Positions 7,014 to 13,529 of a stretch of DNA of 20,495 bases are shown in pieces. The notes under the pieces were generated by a model that was not told where the DNA came from, searched no databases, and saw only the letters and a program-made list of their open reading frames with translations. Source of the DNA: an uncultured Alphaproteobacteria bacterium (GTDB lineage Bacteria > Pseudomonadota > Alphaproteobacteria > Rhizobiales > Rhizobiaceae). Numbering within the stretch: the first letter of the stretch is position 1; every line of letters begins with the position of its first letter. Made by a program: the position numbers and the translations under genes. Location of the stretch: positions 1 to 20,495 of the forward strand of contig CAKMZG010000020.1 in assembly GCA_929200335.1 (NCBI GenBank), written 5' to 3'.

Positions 7014-7040
7014 GTGGGTAACCCTAAATAGTGGGTAACC
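7014..7040. repeat. 10-bp direct repeats upstream of tRNA-Thr
   Basis: GTGGGTAACC occurs at 7014-7023 and 7031-7040, ending 16 bp before the tRNA. The first copy is also the right arm of a short hairpin, CCCAC-GTT-GTGGG. The region must contain the tRNA promoter or 5' leader, but I could not find a convincing -35/-10 pair. Confidence 0.45.
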
Positions 7041-7056
7041 GCCGAATGGTGGTCGG

Positions 7057-7131
7057 GCTGCCGTAGCTCAGTGGTAGAGCACCTCATTGGTAATGAGGAG
7101 GTCGAGAGTTCAATTCTCTCTGGCAGCACCA
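7057..7131 (+). tRNA. tRNA-Thr (anticodon GGU)
   Basis: The 75 nt fold as a standard cloverleaf: acceptor GCTGCCG with TGGCAGC (last pair G-U), D stem GCTC/GAGC, anticodon stem CCTCA/TGAGG around TTGGTAA, giving anticodon GGT that reads ACC and ACU, and T stem GAGAG/CTCTC around TTCAATT. The discriminator is A and the CCA end is encoded. It is a single tRNA with no neighbour on its transcript. I see no T-run terminator directly after it. Confidence 0.97.
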
Positions 7132-7241
7132 TCAATCTTCTTTCAGAAAAATTAATGCGATAGTGATTTGCATTATAACTATCACAGTTGTTCTCGGACT
7201 TTCTCCAATAGATCTACTGCTATATTTAAGTTGGGGTTGTA

Positions 7242-7320
7242 CTAGTGCGTGTAGCATTTAAGTGGATTCACTTAAATGAGAACTATTCGCACAAATAAAG
7301 GAATGTGGTGGCGTTTTAAT
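7242..7320 (+). repeat. CTAG-bounded dispersed repeat, copy C
   Basis: This forward copy begins at CTAG (7242-7245) and contains a perfect 10-bp hairpin, CATTTAAGTG (7255-7264) with CACTTAAATG (7269-7278) around GATT, then the conserved core GAGAACTATTCGCACAAATAA. Relative to copy D the stem has two base pairs changed on both arms (G-C to A-T). Similarity stops near 7320; the terminal palindrome is replaced by about 65 bp of other sequence before CTAGTACA resumes at 7388. Confidence 0.82.
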
Positions 7321-7444
7321 AACCCATCGCCACAAAATCAATTAAAGATATTAAAACAATGGGTTAAAGATTATATGGGCTAGTTATCTAGTACAGCCCC
7401 AAATTTTATAATTGCAATAAATTATGATTTGCGTATTTACCCAT

Positions 7445-7471
7445 AAAAAAGACGACCCAAGAGCCGCCTTT
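7445..7471 (-). terminator. Rho-independent terminator of gcrA
   Basis: Read leftwards, AAAGGCGGC (7463-7471) pairs with GTCGTCTTT (7448-7456) over 9 bp with two G-U pairs and a 6-nt loop, and a T-run continues to 7445. It lies 30 bp after the gcrA stop. Confidence 0.8.
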
Positions 7472-7500
7472 AAATTCATTATATCTATAATGCGTTAAGC

Positions 7501-8043
7501 TTAACGTCTGGCTTTATTTCTGCGTTCAGATAGCGGATGGTAAGCGACCTTTGAGTGAAACTCGCAATAGGGTGCTTCATCTTTAGTGTTGTGTCCGCAG
7601 AAATGGAAATCTGGATTTTGCGGGTCGCCACTTGGCCATTTGCATGTGTTTTCTGTCAATTGCAGAAGCGTCAAGCGCTTTGACATTGGCACTACCACAT
7701 CTTCTTGTGGGCGTGTATCTGCCACCGCATCAACGGCTTCTTCCATCTTTAACGCGGCAGAACCTACGGAGCGGGCTGTGGTTGCTGCGCGAACTGGTCT
7801 ACTTGCACTGCTGCCGCCACTGCCAATATTAGATTTGCTCGTAGTTGTGGTTGTGCGCTTGGTGCGAGTTGTGCTTGTTGAAGCTGCCTTTGGCTTAGCG
7901 CGTCCTGAAAGTCCTAAGCGGTGCACTTTACCAATCACAGCATTACGGGTTACGCCGCCAAGCTCTTTTGCGATTTGGCTAGCGGTTAAGCCATCAGCCC
8001 ATAGTTTCGATAGTTTTTCTACGCGGTCATCAGTCCAAGACAT
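7501..8043 (-). CDS. gcrA: Cell-cycle transcriptional regulator GcrA
   Basis: GcrA is an alphaproteobacterial transcription factor that binds sigma-70 holoenzyme and prefers promoters with CcrM-methylated GANTC sites. The 180-residue protein has the N-terminal helix-turn-helix (MSWTDDRVEKLSKLW to HRLGLSGR, residues 1-48), a low-complexity Thr/Ser/Arg linker (about 52-95), and the C-terminal sigma-binding domain with CKWPSGDP (134-141), FHFCG (146-150) and PYCEFHSKVAYHP (158-170). I take the ATG at 8041-8043, preceded by AAGGA 7 nt upstream; an in-frame TTG 24 bp earlier would add eight residues not found in the family. The upstream region carries a CtrA-type box and a dyad, fitting cell-cycle control. 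Confidence 0.96.
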   Translation of the reverse strand: MSWTDDRVEKLSKLWADGLTASQIAKELGGVTRNAVIGKVHRLGLSGRAKPKAASTSTTRTKRTTTTTSKSNIGSGGSSASRPVRAATTARSVGSAALKMEEAVDAVADTRPQEDVVVPMSKRLTLLQLTENTCKWPSGDPQNPDFHFCGHNTKDEAPYCEFHSKVAYHPLSERRNKARR

Positions 8044-8065
8044 ATTTATATCCTTAAAATCACCC

Positions 8066-8090
8066 AAGACACTAAAATTTAACGTGTCTT
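8066..8090 (-). promoter_or_regulatory. Dyad / leader hairpin just upstream of gcrA
   Basis: AAGACAC (8066-8072) and GTGTCTT (8084-8090) form a perfect 7-bp inverted repeat around 11 nt, ending 22 bp before the gcrA ATG and close to its ribosome binding site. It could be an operator or an RNA hairpin affecting translation; the sequence does not decide. Confidence 0.45.
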
Positions 8091-8202
8091 ACCGAGCTGT
8101 TAATCCTATTGCTTCAATAACGCTGCCCAAGTTTCATTGTGACGAGACATAGAGATCCCATGTCAGCGTTCAGCGCTGAAGCAAAGCGAATGATACTGAT
8201 TA

Positions 8203-8250
8203 AACAGAGCTAAATGAGAATTTTGCCATCCCCTAAAAGGGCGCTCTGTT
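8203..8250. repeat. Inverted repeat beside the CtrA-type box
   Basis: AACAGAGC (8203-8210) pairs with GCTCTGTT (8243-8250); inside, CCCT and AGGG (around 8231-8241) form a small second stem. The right arm overlaps the first bases of the CtrA-type box. No T-run follows on either strand, so it does not look like a simple terminator. Confidence 0.45.
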
Positions 8251-8264
8251 AACTAATTTTTAAC
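8249..8264. promoter_or_regulatory. Candidate CtrA binding site upstream of gcrA
   Basis: The site reads TTAAC, six bases, TTAAC, which is the full CtrA consensus TTAA-N7-TTAA with the preferred C after each half. It lies 206 bp upstream of the gcrA start. In Caulobacter, CtrA represses gcrA, so the location is biologically sensible. By base composition a match to the TTAA-N7-TTAA core would be expected by chance about once per 20 kb, so one in this particular spacer is suggestive, not proof. Confidence 0.6.
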
Positions 8265-8499
8265 GAAAGTAGTGAGCAAATTAGCCGCTGGCAAGGGGTG
8301 TAAGGCCAGTTTGAATCATTTTTTCTATTTGTCCCCAACTTCGAGAATCATATTCTAATTTTATAAAAAAACCTGTGGAACAAATTAAAAAAATCAAGCC
8401 CTGTTCTGGATTTTTTTTAAAAAACTTCTCTCAAAAATTTCATTTCGGGCGTGAATTATGGCATTTTTGCAGCAAAACCCTCATATAGGCGGCTTTTTA

Positions 8500-8530
8500 T
8501 TGACAGCCCATAGGGGCATTGTGATATAGG
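8500..8530 (+). promoter_or_regulatory. Promoter of the argD-argF genes
   Basis: A perfect -35 TTGACA (8500-8505) is followed after 17 bp by GATATA (8523-8528) or after 19 bp by TATAGG (8525-8530). Alphaproteobacterial -10 boxes are often loose. Transcription would start near 8535, about 95 nt before the argD ATG and just upstream of the terminator-like hairpin. Confidence 0.6.
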
Positions 8531-8565
8531 AATATCTTAAATTCACTAGAGTTTAAAAAATATTC

Positions 8566-8604
8566 AGTCTGCCATACACAACCTTTGGCAGGCTTTTCTT
8601 TTTT
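8566..8604 (+). terminator. Terminator-like hairpin in the argD leader (candidate attenuator)
   Basis: AGTCTGCCA (8566-8574) pairs with TGGCAGGCT (8586-8594), 9 bp with one G-U pair and an 11-nt loop, followed by TTTCTTTTTT (8595-8604). It stands between the argD promoter and the argD ribosome binding site (AGAGG, 8619-8623). No ATG-started leader peptide is seen between promoter and hairpin. It either ends a short RNA of about 70 nt or controls readthrough into argD. Confidence 0.65.
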
Positions 8605-8630
8605 GTTTGCTGAGATAAAGAGGCTAAATC

Positions 8631-9833
8631 ATGTCTAAAGACAATTCCATATATAATACATTTGCCCGCCCTGATATTACATTTGTGCGTGGCGAAGGTG
8701 TGCGATTGTTCACAGACAAGGGCGAGGAATATATTGATTTCGCCGCTGGCATAGCAGTGAATTCATTAGGCCATGTGCATCCTCATTTGGTCAAAACCTT
8801 AACTGAGCAAGCCGAAAAGCTTTGGCATGTGTCTAATCTGTTTGAAATTCCCGATCAGACCCGTCTGGCCGAGCGTTTGGTTGAGGCTACATTTGCAGAA
8901 AAAGTATTTTTCACTAATTCAGGTACCGAAGCGCTAGAATGTGCAATTAAAACCGCCCGTCATTATCATTATGATAGGGGTGATGAAGAGCGCATTAATA
9001 TCATCACGTTTGAAGGTGCTTTTCATGGCCGTACATTGGCGACTATTGCTGCTGGTGGTCAGGAAAAATATCTTGAAGGCTTTGGCCCAAAGGCGCCGGG
9101 CTTTATTCAAGTGCCATTTGGCGACTGGGATGCATTACTAGAGGTCGTCAATGATAAAACGGCAGCGCTCTTGATTGAGCCGATACAGGGCGAGGGTGGC
9201 TTGCGCCCTGTGCCTTATAATGAGTTGCGGGATATGCGTAAGCTTTGCGATGATAATGGTATTTTGCTTATCTATGATGAGGTGCAAACGGGTGTCGGGC
9301 GCACAGGTAAACTCTTCGCCCATGAATGGGCTAATTTAGAAGGCCAATCAGCAGCGCCTGATATTATGGCTGTGGCTAAAGGTATTGGCGGCGGTTTTCC
9401 GCTTGGCGCATGTCTGGCAACTGAGGCGGCTGCGAGATCTATGGGACTTGGCACCCATGGTACAACCTTTGGCGGCAATCCTCTTGCTATGGCAGTGGGT
9501 AATGCGGTTTTAGATGTTGTGCTTGAGGATGGCTTTTTAATAGAAGTGCAGCAAAAGGCGCAAATTTTTAACCAAAAACTGGGGGCATTAGTGGATGCCT
9601 ATCCGCAATATATTAAAGGCATTCGCGGTGAGGGGTTGATGTTAGGCATTGAGTGCGAGGCATCTAATTTAGCTATTAAAGACGCATTCTTGGAAGCTAA
9701 GCTTTTAACGGTGCCTGCGGGTGCTAATGTGTTGCGTTTATTGCCGCCACTCACCTTGAGCGAGGATGATGTTAATGAGGGCATTAAGCGCATGGATGAG
9801 GGTCTAGCGGCATTAGCAGCAAAAGATAAATAA
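8631..9833 (+). CDS. argD: Acetylornithine aminotransferase
   Basis: This is a class-III PLP aminotransferase of 400 residues. ArgD converts N-acetylglutamate semialdehyde to N-acetylornithine in arginine synthesis, and many members also act on succinyl-diaminopimelate for lysine. Landmarks are NSGTEALECAIK (residues 96-107), Phe131-His132 in GAFHGRT, the cofactor Asp216 in YDEVQTGVGRTG, and the Schiff-base Lys250 in AVAKGIGGGFPLGA; THGTTFGGNPLA closes the active site. The ATG follows AGAGG by 7 nt. It is followed 52 bp later by argF, which supports arginine synthesis over a generic omega-aminotransferase. The leader contains a terminator-like hairpin. Confidence 0.93.
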   Translation: MSKDNSIYNTFARPDITFVRGEGVRLFTDKGEEYIDFAAGIAVNSLGHVHPHLVKTLTEQAEKLWHVSNLFEIPDQTRLAERLVEATFAEKVFFTNSGTEALECAIKTARHYHYDRGDEERINIITFEGAFHGRTLATIAAGGQEKYLEGFGPKAPGFIQVPFGDWDALLEVVNDKTAALLIEPIQGEGGLRPVPYNELRDMRKLCDDNGILLIYDEVQTGVGRTGKLFAHEWANLEGQSAAPDIMAVAKGIGGGFPLGACLATEAAARSMGLGTHGTTFGGNPLAMAVGNAVLDVVLEDGFLIEVQQKAQIFNQKLGALVDAYPQYIKGIRGEGLMLGIECEASNLAIKDAFLEAKLLTVPAGANVLRLLPPLTLSEDDVNEGIKRMDEGLAALAAKDK

Positions 9834-9885
9834 GCTGCAAAATAATAAATCAGCATATAATATATAATAACTATGGGAACATCAC

Positions 9886-10815
9886 ATGAGTGAGGCGAAA
9901 CATTTTTTGGATTTGGATCAATTGTCAGCGGATAAGCTGCGTGAGATCATGGAGCAATCCAAAGCTATGAAGAAGGCCATAAAAGAAAATGGCGTAACCC
10001 CAAAACATGAAGCCCCTTTGGCAGGTAAAGTTTTGGCGATGATTTTTGACAAACCATCAACCCGCACGCGAGTATCTTTTGATGTAGGAATGCGTCAATT
10101 GGGCGGCGAGACTTTGATCATTGAAAGTTCTAACAGCCAATTAGGCCGTGGTGAGACTATTGCAGATACGGCGCGTGTTTTATCACGCTTTGTGGATGCT
10201 ATTATGATCCGTACCACAGAGCATGATCGTTTGGTAGAATTGGCAAAATATGCCACTGTTCCTGTCATTAATGGCCTAACGGATGATACGCACCCTTGCC
10301 AAATTATGGCAGATATCATGACTTATGAAGAGCACCGCGGTTCAATAAAGGGCAAAACTATAACATGGCTTGGCGATGGTAATAATGTTTTGCATTCGCT
10401 CTTACAAGGCGCCGCTCAATTTGGTTATAATATGAATATTGGTGTGCCAGAAGGCCGTGAGCCAGAAGCGCGTTATGTGGAATATGCGCGAAAAGCTGGT
10501 GTAACCATTAATATGGGCAGCGATGCAGTTACGGCTACAAAAGACAGCGATTGTGTGATTACGGATACTTGGATTTCCATGGGCGATGACAGCGTTAAAG
10601 ATGGCCATAATCTTTTTGCGCCTTATCAAGTTAATGATGAGATGATGGCACATGCTAAATCCGATGCAATTTTTATGCATTGCCTACCTGCGCACCGCAA
10701 TGAAGAAGTAACCGATAGTGTCATGGATGGCCCTCAATCTGTGGTATTTGATGAAGCTGAAAATCGCTTGCATGCACAAAAAGGTATCTTGGCCTATTGT
10801 TTTGGTGAAATTTAA
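9886..10815 (+). CDS. argF: Ornithine carbamoyltransferase
   Basis: ArgF joins ornithine and carbamoyl phosphate to citrulline in the cytosol. The 309 residues have the carbamoyl-phosphate loop PSTRTR (in FDKPSTRTRVSFD), the HPCQ motif in DDTHPCQIMAD, and the ornithine-binding HCLPAHR near the C-terminus, with the SMG-type loop in WISMGDD. These separate it from aspartate carbamoyltransferase. The ATG follows a GGGAA ribosome binding site by 6 nt. The 52 bp gap after argD shows no terminator, so both are probably on one transcript, and hslO follows after 94 bp on the same strand. Confidence 0.96.
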   Translation: MSEAKHFLDLDQLSADKLREIMEQSKAMKKAIKENGVTPKHEAPLAGKVLAMIFDKPSTRTRVSFDVGMRQLGGETLIIESSNSQLGRGETIADTARVLSRFVDAIMIRTTEHDRLVELAKYATVPVINGLTDDTHPCQIMADIMTYEEHRGSIKGKTITWLGDGNNVLHSLLQGAAQFGYNMNIGVPEGREPEARYVEYARKAGVTINMGSDAVTATKDSDCVITDTWISMGDDSVKDGHNLFAPYQVNDEMMAHAKSDAIFMHCLPAHRNEEVTDSVMDGPQSVVFDEAENRLHAQKGILAYCFGEI

Positions 10816-10909
10816 ATAATTTGAGCTCTTGTAGATTTAAAACCTGTGTCCTATTTAGGGTGCAATTAAGAGTAATCTTGGCAAGAACAGTCTTGGAAAG
10901 AGCCTAGTT

Positions 10910-11938
10910 ATGACATCAAATACGATCCTACCACTCGAAAGCATGCCCGAAGCGCTTAAAAATATTGAGCTGGCTGGTGATGATGCTATTGTACCATTTC
11001 AGGTAGATCCTTTGGATGTGCGCGGTCGTGCGGTGCAACTAGGTTCTCTTTTGGATGATGTTTTAGGGCGTCATACTTATCCTGAGGCCGTATCAAAGCT
11101 TTTAGCGGAGGCTATTGTTTTGACTTCGCTACTGGGTTCATCAATGAAGTTTGATGGCCGTTTTATCTTGCAAACCCAGAGCGAAGGACCTGTATCGCTT
11201 CTGGTTGTGGATTTTAAAACACCCCATCAAATTCGTGCCTATGCGCGCTATGAGGAAGCTGATGTGATCAGCATGTCACGAGAAGAGGGCTTTAAGCCTT
11301 ATGATCTGCTTGGTAAAGGCATTTTGGTAATGACCGTTGATCAAGGTCAGCATATGGAGCGTTATCAAGGCATTGTGCAATTAAGCGAAGGTGGTTTTGA
11401 GGCGGTTGCAGAAGAGTATTTCAAGCAATCTGAGCAAATTCCAACCGTGGTGCGCTTAGCTGTAGCCGAAAGCCTAACTCATGATCGGGACGCTGATAAA
11501 GGTGAAGAAGCAAAGCATGGATGGCGTGCTGGCGGAATGCTGGCACAATTTTTGCCCCATTCAATTGAGCGCATGAAACAGGCTGATCTATCAGGTGGCG
11601 AAGCGCCAGAGGGTGCTGATGTGCCAGAGGTAGAGGTTGATGATGCTTGGCTTGAGGCAACTGCATTAATTGGCACCATTGAGCCAGTTGAGCTGATCGA
11701 TCCCAATGTGCCGGTTGAGCGCTTATTATTACGTCTTTTTAATGAGCATGGTGCAACGGTTTATCCTGCAACGGCAATGGAGGCAAAATGCTCTTGCTCA
11801 CAGGCTGGTATAAAAGACGTTTTGGCTGGTTTTACGGCAGAGGAATTGGCACAATCTACTGAAGATGGCAAGATTTCGGTTAATTGCGAATTTTGCAGTA
11901 CTAGCTATGAATTTGATCCTGCTGATTTTCAAAATTAA
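10910..11938 (+). CDS. hslO: Redox-regulated chaperone Hsp33
   Basis: Hsp33 is a cytosolic holdase switched on by oxidation, when its zinc-binding cysteines form disulfides and the linker unfolds. The 342-residue protein shows the four C-terminal cysteines in order: Cys294-Ser-Cys296 and Cys326-Glu-Phe-Cys329, the CxC...CxxC redox switch. The N-terminal domain has the family pattern VRGRAVQLGSLLDDVLGRHTYP. A charged linker rich in Asp/Glu (about residues 226-247) is somewhat long. The likely start is the ATG at 10910 with GGAAAG upstream. Its place after argD-argF is, as I recall, usual in Rhizobiales. Confidence 0.95.
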   Translation: MTSNTILPLESMPEALKNIELAGDDAIVPFQVDPLDVRGRAVQLGSLLDDVLGRHTYPEAVSKLLAEAIVLTSLLGSSMKFDGRFILQTQSEGPVSLLVVDFKTPHQIRAYARYEEADVISMSREEGFKPYDLLGKGILVMTVDQGQHMERYQGIVQLSEGGFEAVAEEYFKQSEQIPTVVRLAVAESLTHDRDADKGEEAKHGWRAGGMLAQFLPHSIERMKQADLSGGEAPEGADVPEVEVDDAWLEATALIGTIEPVELIDPNVPVERLLLRLFNEHGATVYPATAMEAKCSCSQAGIKDVLAGFTAEELAQSTEDGKISVNCEFCSTSYEFDPADFQN

Positions 11939-11955
11939 CTTGATTTAACTGCCAA

Positions 11956-11977
11956 ATGGTTATGATTTTTTAACCAT
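11956..11977 (+). terminator. Weak hairpin after hslO
   Basis: ATGGTTA (11956-11962) pairs with TAACCAT (11971-11977) around TGATTTTT. There is no T-run after it, so termination would be inefficient or factor-dependent. It is the only structure I see between hslO and the pump genes. Confidence 0.3.
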
Positions 11978-12002
11978 GCCTCTTAATTACTAAATTGTAA
12001 TT

Positions 12003-12030
12003 TTGTGATTTACTCTTTCCACTTTATACT
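12003..12030 (+). promoter_or_regulatory. Candidate promoter of the RND efflux genes
   Basis: TTGTGA (12003-12008) and TATACT (12025-12030) are 16 bp apart, 49 bp before the start of the membrane fusion protein gene. No obvious operator dyad overlaps it, and no TetR- or MarR-type regulator gene is adjacent. Confidence 0.45.
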
Positions 12031-12078
12031 TTGTGTAAATGGGTCGCCGCTTTGCTATTGGCGTGAAAAGAGTTAGAT

Positions 12079-13527
12079 ATGCTTGAAAAAAATACAATTT
12101 CTACCGATGAAAACAAGAAGGTTATTATAACTGCAGTAACCTCTCAGGATAAGTCTGCCGAGCCTTCGGATGCGGGCAAAATTAATATCCCTCGCACAAT
12201 CATTCAAAGCATATTGCTTGTAATAACTTTAACTCTTTCTGTTGTTGTCATGAAATGGATGATTGCTAACCCACCTAAGAAGCCAAGCCGTCCGCCCTTT
12301 GCAAAATTTCTAGCCATTGAAAGTCTAGTCGCAGAAGTGAAAAACCACCAACCTAGCTTCATTGCTTATGGTACGGTTGTCGCTGGACGTTCTATTGATT
12401 TACGCACGTCTGTTTCTGGTGATATCATTGCCATTAATGAAAACCTGCGTGTTGGCTCTAAAGTCGAGACTGGTACTGAATTATTGCGCATTGATGATTT
12501 TAATTATCAAGGTGCCTTGCGAGAGGCTGAAGCTAATTTGTTGCAAACTAAGGCTTCTATCGTCGAAAGTGAAGCTAGCCTTGTTAATGAAAAGCTAAAG
12601 TTAGAAACCGCTCGAGAACAATTAAAAATTGCTGAAACTGATTTATCCCGCACCATGAAATTGCATGAAAATGGTACGGTTACACAAAAGCAGGTGGATG
12701 ATAAAACCCTAACCCTTTCTCAACGTCGTTCGGCCGTGCAGGGCAGCGAGAGCGCTTTGCAAATTGCAGCCGCGCGTTTAGAAGGCCAAAGAGCCAATTT
12801 GCAAAGATTAGAGTGGGGTGTGGAACGCGCCAAACGTAATTTGGAAAATACGCTGCTTAAAGCGCCGTTCTCGGGCATCATTCAAAAGACATCTGTGGAT
12901 CTTGGAAAATTAGTCAATGCTAATGAGATTATTGCTAATCTCTATGATGACGAGAGCCTAGAAGTTAAATTCACTTTAACAGATGAACAATTTGGCCGCT
13001 TGCAGAAATCTGAAAATGGCTTGATTGGTAGAAAACTCGATGTAGTTTGGCAGGTGGGTCAACAAAGGGCAGAATATCAAGCTAAGATTAATCGCATTGG
13101 CGCTGAAATTGATAGCAAACGTGGTGGTGTTGATGTTTATGCAAGTTTAAATGGCATTGCTGCATCGGATGTTGATTCAAATGCTGCATTTGAAATTCGC
13201 CCCGGTGCATTTGTTGAGATGATCGTGCCTGATGTGGTCTTTAAAAATACCGTCAAAGTGCCAGATACAGCCGTATATGATGGGGATACAGTTTATGTGG
13301 TTGAGGGCGATGTTTTAAAAAGCCGCAAGGTGGATGTAGTTCTCTATGATGGTGAAAATGCTATTATTGCTTCTGGGTTAAAGGCAGGTGAGAAGATTTT
13401 GACTACCCGCATCGCCCAAGTAAGCGATAAGCTGAAGGTTAAGGATTTTAATGAGGCTCCCTCATCTAACAAGTTTGCGCCATCTGAAATAAAATCTAAA
13501 AAAGATAAATCTAAGGGTGGGCAATAG
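12079..13527 (+). CDS. RND efflux periplasmic adaptor (membrane fusion protein)
   Basis: This 482-residue protein is the periplasmic adaptor that couples an RND permease to an outer-membrane channel. After a polar, Lys-rich cytosolic start of about 40 residues comes one membrane segment (about 41-63), so it is anchored by a helix and not by a lipid. Then follow the first lipoyl half-motif (SGDIIAINENLRVGSKVETGTELLRID, roughly 93-120), a long coiled-coil hairpin (about 122-265) with the turn near NGTVTQKQVDD, the second half-motif (LLKAPFSGIIQKTSVDLGKLV), and beta-barrel domains. The C-terminus is unusually Lys/Ser-rich. It ends 2 bp before the permease gene, a clear operon. Confidence 0.92.
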   Translation: MLEKNTISTDENKKVIITAVTSQDKSAEPSDAGKINIPRTIIQSILLVITLTLSVVVMKWMIANPPKKPSRPPFAKFLAIESLVAEVKNHQPSFIAYGTVVAGRSIDLRTSVSGDIIAINENLRVGSKVETGTELLRIDDFNYQGALREAEANLLQTKASIVESEASLVNEKLKLETAREQLKIAETDLSRTMKLHENGTVTQKQVDDKTLTLSQRRSAVQGSESALQIAAARLEGQRANLQRLEWGVERAKRNLENTLLKAPFSGIIQKTSVDLGKLVNANEIIANLYDDESLEVKFTLTDEQFGRLQKSENGLIGRKLDVVWQVGQQRAEYQAKINRIGAEIDSKRGGVDVYASLNGIAASDVDSNAAFEIRPGAFVEMIVPDVVFKNTVKVPDTAVYDGDTVYVVEGDVLKSRKVDVVLYDGENAIIASGLKAGEKILTTRIAQVSDKLKVKDFNEAPSSNKFAPSEIKSKKDKSKGGQ

Positions 13528-13529
13528 AC

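Larger units (their letters stand above)
7132..7500. other. Convergent intergenic region between tRNA-Thr and gcrA
   Basis: This 369 bp holds no gene I can support. It contains repeat copy C (from 7242), a stretch of nested inverted repeats where the end of that copy should be (7306-7367, including GTGGCG/CGCCAC and ACCCAT/ATGGGT), an AT-rich hairpin at about 7399-7430 (CAAAT/ATTTG outside TATAATT/AATTATG), and the gcrA terminator. Two small palindromes (7478-7491 and 7493-7506) lie at the very end of gcrA. Confidence 0.6.
8044..8630. other. Divergent regulatory region between gcrA and argD
   Basis: This 587 bp without a supported gene separates leftward gcrA and rightward argD. From left to right it holds a dyad in the gcrA leader (8066-8090), a perfect 12-bp palindrome TTCAGCGCTGAA (8169-8180), an inverted repeat (8203-8250), a CtrA-type box (8249-8264), two GANTC sites (8313-8317, 8345-8349), a one-mismatch DnaA-like box (8374-8382), an A/T-rich stretch (about 8361-8430), the argD promoter (8500-8530) and a terminator-like hairpin (8566-8604). 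Two GANTC sites are what base composition alone would predict in this length. Confidence 0.6.

Noticed and set aside
6935..7135. 66-codon minus-strand frame across the tRNA
   Set aside because: It is the antisense of tRNA-Thr and its flank; such frames are a familiar annotation artefact.
8110..8151. 14-codon minus-strand frame upstream of gcrA (MSRHNETWAALLKQ)
   Set aside because: It has a fair ribosome binding site, but nothing else separates it from chance; it could be revisited if ribosome profiling shows signal.
7586..8152. 188-codon plus-strand frame opposite gcrA
   Set aside because: It mirrors the gcrA coding frame; the minus-strand protein has clear GcrA domains.
8313..8349. Two GANTC sites upstream of gcrA as evidence of CcrM-dependent control
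   Set aside because: Base composition alone predicts about two such sites in this 587 bp region, so the count is uninformative without methylation or conservation data.
8374..8382. DnaA-like box (TGTGGAACA) in the gcrA-argD spacer
   Set aside because: One mismatch to the relaxed consensus and isolated; not enough to call a site or an origin.
11935..11949. TTAAC...TTAAC pair at the end of hslO as a CtrA box
   Set aside because: The half-sites are spaced by six instead of seven bases between TTAA cores, and the location is at a gene end.
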